Origin: DATLGB01 sp963724135 | Lineage (GTDB): Bacteria > Actinomycetota > Thermoleophilia > Solirubrobacterales > Solirubrobacteraceae | DNA length: 64,000 nt | Assembly: GCA_963724135.1 (NCBI GenBank) | Contig: CAVRTA010000002.1 | Span: 310,001 to 374,000, forward strand | Direction: 5' to 3' | The notes under the pieces: generated by a model | What the model was told of the DNA's origin: nothing | Databases searched by the model: none | The model's input: the letters and a program-made list of their open reading frames with translations, nothing else | Shown here: positions 30,157 through 36,668 of the stretch, in pieces | Layout: each line of letters starts with the position of its first letter | How positions within the stretch are numbered: position 1 is the stretch's first letter | Made by a program: the position numbers and the translations under genes

Positions 30157-30787
30157 CCGGAACGATCTCCTCGGTGCCCACCCCGCCGTAGCGCGCGCGC
30201 CAGCCGAGGTCCGGGTCGTCCTGGATCTGCTTGCGCAGCTTGAGGATCCCGTGCATCAGCGCCTCGGGCCGCGGCGGGCAGCCGGGCACGTAGATGTCGA
30301 CCGGCATGAACTTGTCCGCCGGCACGATCGCGTAGTTGTTGAAGACGCCCATCGAGCTCGAGCACGCGCCCATCGCGATCGCCCACTTGGGCTCGAGCAT
30401 CTGGTCGTAGATGCGGCGGACGACCGGCGCCATCTTGATCGAGATGCGGCCGCTGAGGATGATCATGTCGGCCTGGCGCGGCGAGGCGCGGAAGGCCTCG
30501 AAGCCGAAGCGCGCGGCATCGAGGCGCGCGGCGACCATCGACATCATCTCGATCGCGCAGCAGGCGAGCCCGAAAGTCGCCGGGAACAGGCTGTTGGAGC
30601 GGGCCCAGTTGACCGCGCGCTCGAGCGTCGTCGTCATCACGCTCTCCCGGACGAACTGCTCGAGCTCGGGGCCCTCGAGATCCCCGCGCAGCATGTCGCG
30701 GGCCTTGAGCTGGCGGCTGCGGAACTCGGTCTGGGCGAGGGTCGGTTCGCGGCGGACTATCTCCAGTTCAACGCACCCCTTCGCCAC
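30149..30787 (-). CDS. nuoB: NADH-quinone oxidoreductase subunit B
   Basis: Binds the terminal 4Fe-4S cluster N2. All four ligands are visible: the CC pair in FGLACCAIEMM, the cysteine of MGACSSS and that of PGCPPRPE. The start is uncertain: a GTG at 30787 gives 212 residues and overlaps nuoA by 31 bp, while the ATG at 30694 gives 181 residues; neither has a good ribosome-binding site. The intervening stretch (VRREPTLAQTEFRSRQLKA) looks coding, which favours the longer form. Confidence 0.95.
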   Translation of the reverse strand: MAKGCVELEIVRREPTLAQTEFRSRQLKARDMLRGDLEGPELEQFVRESVMTTTLERAVNWARSNSLFPATFGLACCAIEMMSMVAARLDAARFGFEAFRASPRQADMIILSGRISIKMAPVVRRIYDQMLEPKWAIAMGACSSSMGVFNNYAIVPADKFMPVDIYVPGCPPRPEALMHGILKLRKQIQDDPDLGWRARYGGVGTEEIVPGA

Positions 30788-31113
30788 ACGTAGATGAACG
30801 CGACCAACAGCAGCACCACGAACACGAGCGTCTCGATCAGCGCGAAGGTCCCGAACTCGCGCAGCTGGATCGCGACCGGGTACAGGAACAGCACCTCGAT
30901 GTCGAACAGGATGAACAGCATCGCGACGAGGTAGAAGCTGACCCCGAACCTGAACGACTGCTGGACCTCGCTCGGGAGGCCGCACTCGTAGGGGTCGTCC
31001 TTGGCCTTCATCGCCCGCCGGGGGCCGAAGAAGGTGTTCAGCAGCGCGAACGCGACACCGACGATGGCCCCCAGGCCGAGGAACACGATCGCAGGCAGGT
31101 ACTCGCGGATCAC
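30757..31113 (-). CDS. nuoA: NADH-quinone oxidoreductase subunit A
   Basis: 118 residues from a GTG at 31113; three transmembrane helices, with the conserved loop KDDPYECGLPSE and the helix FILFDIEVLFLYPVAI that are diagnostic of NuoA. First gene of the nuoA-I block. A 19-bp imperfect palindrome lies 31 bp upstream of its start and may be an operator. Confidence 0.96.
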   Translation of the reverse strand: MIREYLPAIVFLGLGAIVGVAFALLNTFFGPRRAMKAKDDPYECGLPSEVQQSFRFGVSFYLVAMLFILFDIEVLFLYPVAIQLREFGTFALIETLVFVVLLLVAFIYVWRRGALNWR

Positions 31114-31142
31114 TGAGCAGTTTGTAGCACCGCGAGTAGGTT

Positions 31143-31163
31143 CTTGTGCCTACGTGTTACAAG
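31143..31163. promoter_or_regulatory. Candidate operator upstream of nuoA
   Basis: The sequence TTGTGCCTACGTGTTACAA (31144-31162) has TTGT/ACAA ends, extended by one more C/G pair on each side. It resembles the redox-sensor Rex box (TTGTGAANNNNTTCACAA) but is one base longer, and its inner positions match poorly. Rex controls nuo in some streptomycetes, and the site lies 31 bp upstream of the nuoA start codon, between nuoA and a divergent gene. Treat as a candidate only. Confidence 0.3.
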
Positions 31164-31200
31164 TGGCAAAAGGCGCTTGCGAGGTGGCCGCCTGACCGGC

Positions 31201-31641
31201 GTGCACGTGACTCTCGGCGGGGCCGTCCTGGCGGCCAGCCTCGGGGCCGGGATCTGGGGCGCCTGGGCGTGGCACCGCGGGGTCCACGCGCCGGGGTTCT
31301 GGACGCTGCTGCGGTCGAGCCAGGCGCTGCTGATCGTCCAGGCGGCGCTCGGCGGCGTGTTGCTTCTCGACGGCCGCGACCCGGCGCACCTGCATGTTCT
31401 CTACGGCCTGCTCCCGCTGGGCGTCGCCTTCCTGGCCGAGCAGCTTCGGCTGGCCGCTGCGGATCAGGTCCTGGCGCGCCGGGGCATGGAGTCGGCGCAG
31501 GAGATGCGCGAGCTCTCCGACCCTGAGCAGCACGCGATCGTGGCCGAGATCGTGCGGCGCGAGACCGGCGTGATGGCGGCCTCGGCGTTCGTCGTGTTCC
31601 TCTGTGCGCTGCGCGCGTCGGGCGTCGCCGGCGTGATCTAG
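31201..31641 (+). CDS. Small membrane protein, four helices
   Basis: 146 residues from a GTG at 31201, chosen because the hydrophobic region starts right after it; upstream in-frame TTG codons are possible. Four predicted transmembrane helices separated by short loops, the third loop with RRGMESAQEMRELSDPEQHA. No catalytic motif. Its stop overlaps by 4 bp the stop of the convergent lipoprotein gene. It is divergent from nuoA. Not recognised as a named family. Confidence 0.6.
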   Translation: MHVTLGGAVLAASLGAGIWGAWAWHRGVHAPGFWTLLRSSQALLIVQAALGGVLLLDGRDPAHLHVLYGLLPLGVAFLAEQLRLAAADQVLARRGMESAQEMRELSDPEQHAIVAEIVRRETGVMAASAFVVFLCALRASGVAGVI

Positions 31642-32003
31642 CGCCGCGTGACGATCAGCTCGCCGTACTCCCCGAGCGTCTCGTGGCGCGTGATGCTCGA
31701 GTACATGACGTAGCGGCCCGGGCGCAGGCTCACCGTCGTCGATCCGAGGCCACCGGGGGCCAGAGTGGAGATCGAAGCGAGGTCGCGCTTGCGCTCCGCG
31801 CGGCGCACGCGCAGGTTGGTCGCGCCGGTGCCGTCGTTGTAGAGCTTGAACGTAACCGGGCCGGAGCGGACGCGCACCTGTTGGCTGTCATAGCGGTAGT
31901 CGCGCACGCGGAGGATCACGATTCCGTTGTCCATCCGCACCGTCTCGGCGCGGTCGCAGCCGGCGATGGCGAGGACGATCACGAGCAGCGGGAGTCGGCG
32001 CAT
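31638..32003 (-). CDS. Lipoprotein with cupredoxin-like domain
   Basis: 121 residues. The ATG at 32003 has AGGGGA upstream and begins a lipoprotein signal, MRRLPLLVIVLAIAGC, with lipobox IAGC. The mature part (VRVRSGPVTFKLYNDG, ATNLRVRRAER, PGRYVMYSSITRHETLG) resembles the beta-sandwich of cupredoxin-like domains, but no Cys and no H-C-H-M set are present beyond the lipidated cysteine, so copper binding is unlikely. It is divergent from a cytochrome c gene. Confidence 0.65.
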   Translation of the reverse strand: MRRLPLLVIVLAIAGCDRAETVRMDNGIVILRVRDYRYDSQQVRVRSGPVTFKLYNDGTGATNLRVRRAERKRDLASISTLAPGGLGSTTVSLRPGRYVMYSSITRHETLGEYGELIVTRR

Positions 32004-32038
32004 AAAGACGGTCCCCTGGATGGGGCCGTTCATATCAT

Positions 32039-32059
32039 CTGCGGGCTGGATGCCCGCAG
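32039..32059. promoter_or_regulatory. Perfect inverted repeat between divergent genes
   Basis: CTGCGGGC and GCCCGCAG form a perfect 8-bp stem around a 5-nt loop (TGGAT). It lies 35 bp upstream of the lipoprotein start and 32 bp upstream of the cytochrome c start, so it could be a shared operator; a structured leader is the alternative. Confidence 0.35.
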
Positions 32060-32091
32060 CGGGACTCTCCTCGATTATGCTGCCCGCCGCG

Positions 32092-32532
32092 ATGCGCGTC
32101 CGCCGTCTGCTGATCCTGCTTGCCCTGCCTGCGGCGCTCGCCACCGCCGGCTGCGGGGAGGAGGCCATCGAGGTTTCCAAGTCCGACCCCCTCTATCGGG
32201 GGGCGGAGATCTTCAACGAGCGCTGCGCCGGCTGCCACACGTTCAAGGCCGCCGGAGCCGAGGGGTCGGCCACGGGCTTCGACAGCGAGCGCAAGGACGG
32301 GCCGAACTTCAACCAGCGCAAGGAGCAGTACGAGGACGTCCTGTACGCGATCCAGAACGGCGGCTTCTCGTCGGGTCCGATGCCGCAGAACATCGTGACG
32401 GGCGACGACGCCGAGTACGTGGCGTGCTTCGTCGCCAGCTTCTCCGGCACGGAGGCCAAGCAGGAGCCGAGCCCCGGTGACGCGACCGAGACCCGGCAGA
32501 GCTCGGGCGACTGCAAGCAAGAGCTGAACTAG
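32092..32532 (+). CDS. Membrane-anchored monohaem cytochrome c
   Basis: 146 residues from the ATG at 32092 (an ATG at 32077 is also in frame). A lipoprotein-type signal MRVRRLLILLALPAALATAGC is followed by the haem-binding site CAGCH and a likely distal methionine in SSGPMPQN, the layout of a class I cytochrome c with a C-terminal acidic tail. It should shuttle electrons outside the membrane. Divergent from the lipoprotein gene and just upstream of serS. Confidence 0.85.
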   Translation: MRVRRLLILLALPAALATAGCGEEAIEVSKSDPLYRGAEIFNERCAGCHTFKAAGAEGSATGFDSERKDGPNFNQRKEQYEDVLYAIQNGGFSSGPMPQNIVTGDDAEYVACFVASFSGTEAKQEPSPGDATETRQSSGDCKQELN

Positions 32533-32544
32533 CCTCGGCGCGGC

Positions 32545-33740
32545 ATGGTCGACGTCAAGGCGATCCGGCGAGATCCCGAGCCGGTGCTCGCCGCGCTCGC
32601 GCGTCGTGGCGACGGGTCCGACGAGCGCCTGCGGGAGCTGCTCGCGCTCGACGAGCGCCGCCGTGCGCTGCTGCCGGAGGTGGAGTCGCTCAGGGCGCGC
32701 GCCAACGAGGCCGGCAAGGCGGTCGGCGCCGCGAAGTCCAAAGGTGAGGACGCCGCCGGGCTGATCGCCGAGCTCGGGCAGCTCAAGGAGCGCCGGACCG
32801 CGCTCGAGGCCGAGCTGACGGAGGTCGAGCGCGAGCACGAGGCCGCGCTGGCGACCGTGCCCAACCCGCCCGATGCGTCGGCGCCCGACGGGGACACGGT
32901 GCTGCGCGAGGTCGGGACGCCGGGGGGCGAGGGACCGGACCATCTCGAGATCGCGGCGGGCGAGATCGACATGGAGGCGGGCGCCGCCATCGCGGGATCG
33001 CGCTTCGCCGTCCTCAAGGGCGACCGTCGTCCTGCTGGAGCTCGCCCTGTTCCGCTGGGCGCTCGAACTGCTCGTCGAGGAGGGCTTCGAGCCGGTCCTG
33101 CCCCCGGTGCTCGTGCGCGAGGCGGCGCTGTTCGGGACCGGGTTCCTGCCCGACACCGAGCAGCAGATCTACGCGCTCCCCGAGGACAGGCTCTACCTCG
33201 CCGGGACGAGCGAGGTGGCGCTCGCGTCCCTGCATGCCGGCGAGACGGTCGAGCCGCCGCTGCGCTATGCCGGCCTCTCCCCGTGCTTCCGCCGCGAGGC
33301 CGGCGCCGCCGGCCGCGACACGCGCGGCATCTTCCGCGTGCACCAGTTCGAGAAGGTCGAGATGTTCTCCTTCGTCGCCCCCGACGCCTCGGGCGAGGAG
33401 CACGAGCGGCTGCTCGCGCATCGAAGAGCGGATCCTCCAGGCGCTGGACATTCCCTACCGCGTGGTCAACATCGCGGTCGACGACCTCGGCACCTCGGCG
33501 GCCAAGAAGTACGACTGCGAGGCGTGGATGCCCGGCCAGGGCGAGTTCCGCGAGGTCACCTCGACCTCCAACACGACCGACTTCCAGGCGCGCAGGCTCG
33601 GCATCAGGGGCGTTCACACCCTCAACGGCACCGCCGTCACCTGGCGCCACATCATCGCCATCCTCGAGAACCACGGCGGCGCCGTGCCGGACGTCCTGCA
33701 GGAATGGGGCGCGCCCCCGCGGGTAGGTGGAGAGTCATGA
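32545..33740 (+). CDS. serS: Seryl-tRNA synthetase, two apparent frameshifts
   Basis: Class II seryl-tRNA synthetase. The N-terminal coiled-coil arm (MVDVKAIRRDPEPVLAAL to about residue 110) is in one frame; after RFAVLKGD the frame shifts by one base (an extra C at 33024-33025) and continues with ALFRWALELLVEEGF, the TSEVAL block and motif 2 (CFRREAGAAGRDTRGIFRVH). A second one-base shift near 33419 leads into EERILQALDIPYRV and motif 3 (TWRHIIAILENHGG). Removing one base at each site yields an intact protein of normal length. Charging tRNA-Ser is essential, so consensus errors are likelier than loss of the gene unless a second copy exists. Confidence 0.88.
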
Positions 33741-33875
33741 CTCCGGACGACGACCCGGACATCCCGAGAGCAGACCGAGGTCGACGACCAGCCGCTCGGC
33801 GTGCCCGAGGACCTCGACCCCGAGGACGCGCCACTGCCCGGCATCCCGGAGGCGGAACCCCCCGCCTCCGCCTGA
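33737..33875 (+). CDS. Small acidic protein downstream of serS, one apparent frameshift
   Basis: An ATG at 33737 overlaps the serS stop (ATGA) and reads MTPDDDPDIPR. With one base removed near 33770 it continues as EQTEVDDQPLGVPEDLDP and EDAPLPGIPEAEPPASA to a TGA at 33873-33875, giving a 46-residue Asp/Glu/Pro-rich protein. Without the change the frame runs into the repeat array as non-coding sequence. Function unknown; the conserved coupling to serS is the main argument that it is real. Confidence 0.4.
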
Positions 33876-33974
33876 GACAAAAGGGACAGTCCCCTCAGTC
33901 TCAGCGGTGAGACAAAAGGGACAGTCCCCTCAGTCTCAGCGGTGAGACAAAAGGGACAGTCCCCTCAGTCTCAG
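33874..33974. repeat. Tandem array of a 35-bp REP-like unit, 2.9 copies
   Basis: Three identical units of 35 bp (the third cut at 31 bp) start at 33874, 33909 and 33944. Each folds with GAGAC/GTCTC outer arms and GGGAC/GTCCC inner arms. The core ACAAAAGGGAC is shared with the hairpins at 20939-20969 and 44994-45068. There are no spacers, so it is not a CRISPR. It fills the gap between the serS cluster and the ECF41 promoter, beginning on the stop of the small ORF and ending 10 bp before the -35 element. Confidence 0.85.
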
Positions 33975-33983
33975 GCGGCCGGG

Positions 33984-34010
33984 TGTCACGGGGTGGCAGG
34001 CTGTCTCGTC
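33984..34010 (+). promoter_or_regulatory. ECF41-type promoter
   Basis: TGTCACG (33984-33990), a 16-nt spacer and CGTC (34007-34010). This matches the described ECF41 promoter form, TGTCACA-N16-CGTC, at all but one base and with the exact spacing. The sigma factor gene it would serve is in the same operon, as expected for autoregulation. Transcription would start around 34016-34019, at or next to the ATG at 34019, so the message should be leaderless or nearly so. Confidence 0.72.
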
Positions 34011-34018
34011 TGGTGGGT

Positions 34019-35179
34019 ATGGACACTGCGATCGTCATCGGTGGCGGGCCGGCGGGCCTGATCGCCGCTTCCCATCTCGCCGACGCCGGCGTCACCACCA
34101 CGCTGCTCGAGGCCAGGGCCTGCTTCGGGGGCCGCGCGGCCTCCGACCGTCAGGAAGGCTTCGTCCTCAACCAGGGGCCGCACGCCCTGTACGTCGGCGG
34201 GCCCGCGATGCGCGAGCTCGCCGCGCTGGGCGTCGACCCGCCGCGGTGGAACCCGGTGAAGGTCACGAAGTCGTTCTTCATCCGCGACGGCAGGGCGAAG
34301 CGCCTCACCGGAGGCCTCGGGTCGGTCGCGAAGCTGATGCGCGCCGACGCGCCGCCGGACATGACCGCGGCCGAGTGGATCGCGGCGAGCGTCAAGGACC
34401 CCGGCGCCCGTGAGCTCGCCGCGGCGCTAGTCCGCGTGACCACGTTCGTCGCCGACCACGACGTGCTGCCGGCCGACGTCGCCAAGCGCCAGCTCGGGCT
34501 CGGCGCATGGCCCGGCGTCCGCTACATCGAGGGCGGCTGGCAGTGGCTCGTCGACGCGCTCGCCGCCCAGGCCGAGCGCCGCGGCGCCACACTGCGCACG
34601 CGTGCCGCCGTGCGCGCGCTCGAGCGCACACCCGACGGCTGGACGGTCACCACCGACGACGGCGAGCACGTCGCCGGCACGGTCATCGTCGCCGCCGGGC
34701 TCCCGTCCGACGCGGCGAAGCTCGTCGGCGACATCCAGCCGCCCGGCCCGCCGGCGGAGATCAGCTCGCTCGACCTCGGGCTGCGCAGGCTCCCCAAGCG
34801 GCGGACGTTCGCGCTCGGGCTCGACGAGCCGACCTACCTCTCCAAGCACTCGCCGCCCGGACACCAGAACGGCGTGCTGATGAGCGCGATGAGCTACGCG
34901 CGGGCGCCGCTGGCCGACCTCGAGCGCGTCGCCGACACGGTCCTGCCCGGCTGGCGCGACGAGGTGATCGTCCACCGTCACCTGCCCAGGATGGTCCCGG
35001 TCGGCGCGATCGCGTCCCCCACGCGGCGCCCGGGCGTCACCCACGGTGACGGGATCTTCCTGGCCGGCGACTGGGTCGGCGAGGAGGGCTGGCTGGTCGA
35101 CGCGGCGATCGCCTCGGGCGTGGCCGCGGCCGCGGCGGCGACCGCCAAGCGGCCGGGACAGGTCCAGGTTGCCGCGTGA
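34019..35179 (+). CDS. FAD-dependent oxidoreductase of the amine-oxidase/desaturase type
   Basis: 386 residues from the ATG at 34019. The N-terminal dinucleotide fold reads AIVIGGGPAGLIAASHLADAG, followed by an acidic residue ending strand 2 (LLEARACFGGRAAS) and the C-terminal FAD motif HGDGIFLAGDWVGEEGWLVD. This is the layout of phytoene-desaturase- and protoporphyrinogen-oxidase-like flavoproteins. It is coupled to the ECF41 sigma factor by a GTGA overlap; genes encoding carboxymuconolactone decarboxylases, oxidoreductases or epimerases are the usual partners and targets of ECF41 factors. The substrate is unknown. Confidence 0.85.
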   Translation: MDTAIVIGGGPAGLIAASHLADAGVTTTLLEARACFGGRAASDRQEGFVLNQGPHALYVGGPAMRELAALGVDPPRWNPVKVTKSFFIRDGRAKRLTGGLGSVAKLMRADAPPDMTAAEWIAASVKDPGARELAAALVRVTTFVADHDVLPADVAKRQLGLGAWPGVRYIEGGWQWLVDALAAQAERRGATLRTRAAVRALERTPDGWTVTTDDGEHVAGTVIVAAGLPSDAAKLVGDIQPPGPPAEISSLDLGLRRLPKRRTFALGLDEPTYLSKHSPPGHQNGVLMSAMSYARAPLADLERVADTVLPGWRDEVIVHRHLPRMVPVGAIASPTRRPGVTHGDGIFLAGDWVGEEGWLVDAAIASGVAAAAAATAKRPGQVQVAA

Positions 35180-36057
35180 CGGCGTCCGCCACCTTCGAGG
35201 AGCTCAGGCCACGCCTGCTCGGGGTGGCGTACGGCATGCTCGGTGACCGCGGCGAGGCCGAGGACGTCGTCCAGGACGCGTGGTTGCGCTTCGACACCGC
35301 CGACCGAGGGGCGATCCGGGCCCCGGAGGCGTTCCTGGTCACCGTCACCACGCGGCTGGCGATGGACCGGCTGCGCTCGGCCCGTGTCCGCCGCGAGACC
35401 TACGTCGGGCCGTGGCTGCCCGAGCCGATCGTCTCCGATCCGGCGCAGCCCGACCCGTCTGACGTCGTCGCCGAGGCGGAGCAGCTCAGCCTCGCGCTGC
35501 TGGTCGCGCTCGAGCGCCTGAACCCGGTCGAGCGCGCGGTGTTCCTGCTGCGCGACGTCTTCGACTTCGACTACGCCGAGATCGCGGACGTGGTCGACAA
35601 GACGCCGTCCAACTGCCGCCAGATCGCGGCGCGGGCACGCGAGCACGTCGGTGAGCCGGCACGCCGGCAGCCCGTCTCGCCGGAGGATGAGGAGCGCGTG
35701 CTGACGGCGTTCTTCGCGGCGATCAGCACCGGTGATCTCGAATCCCTCACCCGGCTGCTCGCAGCGGACGCGATCGTCTACTCCGACGGCGGAGGCGTCG
35801 TCACCGCGGCGCGCAAGCCGATCTACGGCTCGGCGAAATGCGCGCGCTTCATGGTCGGCCTCCGGCGCAAGCTCGGCTACGACCCGCCGTACTCCCTCGG
35901 GCGCGTCGGCGGTGAGCCGGCCGTCCTCGTCCACGGCCCGGTCGGGGTGGCCTCCGTCATGGTCTTCGAGATCGCCGACGGCGTCGTGGCGAACCTGCGT
36001 CTGGTCAACAACCCGGAGAAGCTCGCCCACGTGGGCGTGATAGACACCGAGGGGTGA
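35176..36057 (+). CDS. ECF41-type sigma factor with SnoaL-like C-terminal domain
   Basis: 293 residues. Sigma-2 (about 5-72, with GDRGEAEDVVQDAWLRF) and sigma-4 (about 100-157, with LNPVERAVFLLRDVF) are joined by a linker bearing WLPEP (80-84), then a SnoaL-like domain (about 170-290) carrying DGGG (204-207; the consensus DGGGK has Val in place of Lys here) and NPEKL (279-283; consensus NPDKL). These three marks define the ECF41 group, in which the C-terminal domain, not an anti-sigma factor, controls activity. It starts with GTGA inside the oxidoreductase stop and ends with GTGA inside the next gene. The signal sensed is unknown. Confidence 0.9.
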   Translation: MTASATFEELRPRLLGVAYGMLGDRGEAEDVVQDAWLRFDTADRGAIRAPEAFLVTVTTRLAMDRLRSARVRRETYVGPWLPEPIVSDPAQPDPSDVVAEAEQLSLALLVALERLNPVERAVFLLRDVFDFDYAEIADVVDKTPSNCRQIAARAREHVGEPARRQPVSPEDEERVLTAFFAAISTGDLESLTRLLAADAIVYSDGGGVVTAARKPIYGSAKCARFMVGLRRKLGYDPPYSLGRVGGEPAVLVHGPVGVASVMVFEIADGVVANLRLVNNPEKLAHVGVIDTEG

Positions 36058-36665
36058 TCGATCCCAACCAGCACGACCGCTTCGTCATGCGCCAGCGGAT
36101 CAAGCTCGTCATCAACCAATACGAGTTCTCGATCCCCACGGACGACAGCGACGGCGAGCCCTTCTGCTTCGTCGAGCAGAAGCGGTTCAAGTTCAAGGAG
36201 GACATCGGCTTCTTCGTCGACGACTCGAAGACCCAGGAACTGCTGCGCATCAAGGCCCGCCAGCGCTTCGACCCGAAGGCCCGCTACGACATCACCGCGC
36301 CCGACGGCAGCAAGGTGGGCGAGATCCAGAAGGTCTTCGGCGCGTCGCTGCTGCGCTCCACCTACACGCTCTTCGACGCCGCCGGCAACGAGGTCTGCCG
36401 GGTGCGCGAGAAGAGCATGCCCAAGGCGCTGTTCCGGCGCGCGATCGGCTTCATCCCGTACATCGGCGGCTACGCGGACTGGCTGCCGATCGCCTACGAC
36501 TTCGAGTTCCTCGCCGGAGAGGAAGTGCTCGGCCACCATCGGCGCAGGCGCTGGAAGTGGCGCGACATCTACGACATGGACTTCACACCCGACACGCAGC
36601 GCCGGCTCGACCGCCGCCTGGTGCTCGCGACAGCCGTGGGGCTCGACGCCCTACAGGCCCGCTGA
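36054..36665 (+). CDS. LURP-one-related (Tubby-like fold) protein
   Basis: 203 residues, GTG start overlapping the sigma factor stop. The N-terminal RFVMRQRIKLVINQYEFSI, the run of beta strands with Asp/Gly turns (DSDGEPFCFVEQKRFKFKED, DAAGNEVCRVREKS) and the absence of a signal peptide fit the LURP-one-like phospholipid-scramblase fold. No enzymatic motif is visible. It is the third gene of the ECF41 operon, so it may belong to the response controlled by that sigma factor. Confidence 0.7.
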   Translation: MIDPNQHDRFVMRQRIKLVINQYEFSIPTDDSDGEPFCFVEQKRFKFKEDIGFFVDDSKTQELLRIKARQRFDPKARYDITAPDGSKVGEIQKVFGASLLRSTYTLFDAAGNEVCRVREKSMPKALFRRAIGFIPYIGGYADWLPIAYDFEFLAGEEVLGHHRRRRWKWRDIYDMDFTPDTQRRLDRRLVLATAVGLDALQAR

Positions 36666-36668
36666 CCG

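Noticed and set aside
33018..33425. Programmed frameshifting in serS
   Set aside because: No slippery site or stimulatory structure is evident, two shifts are needed, and the next ORF has the same kind of break.
33874..33974. CRISPR array
   Set aside because: The 35-bp units are directly adjacent with no spacers and no cas genes are nearby; each unit is a hairpin of the REP-like family.
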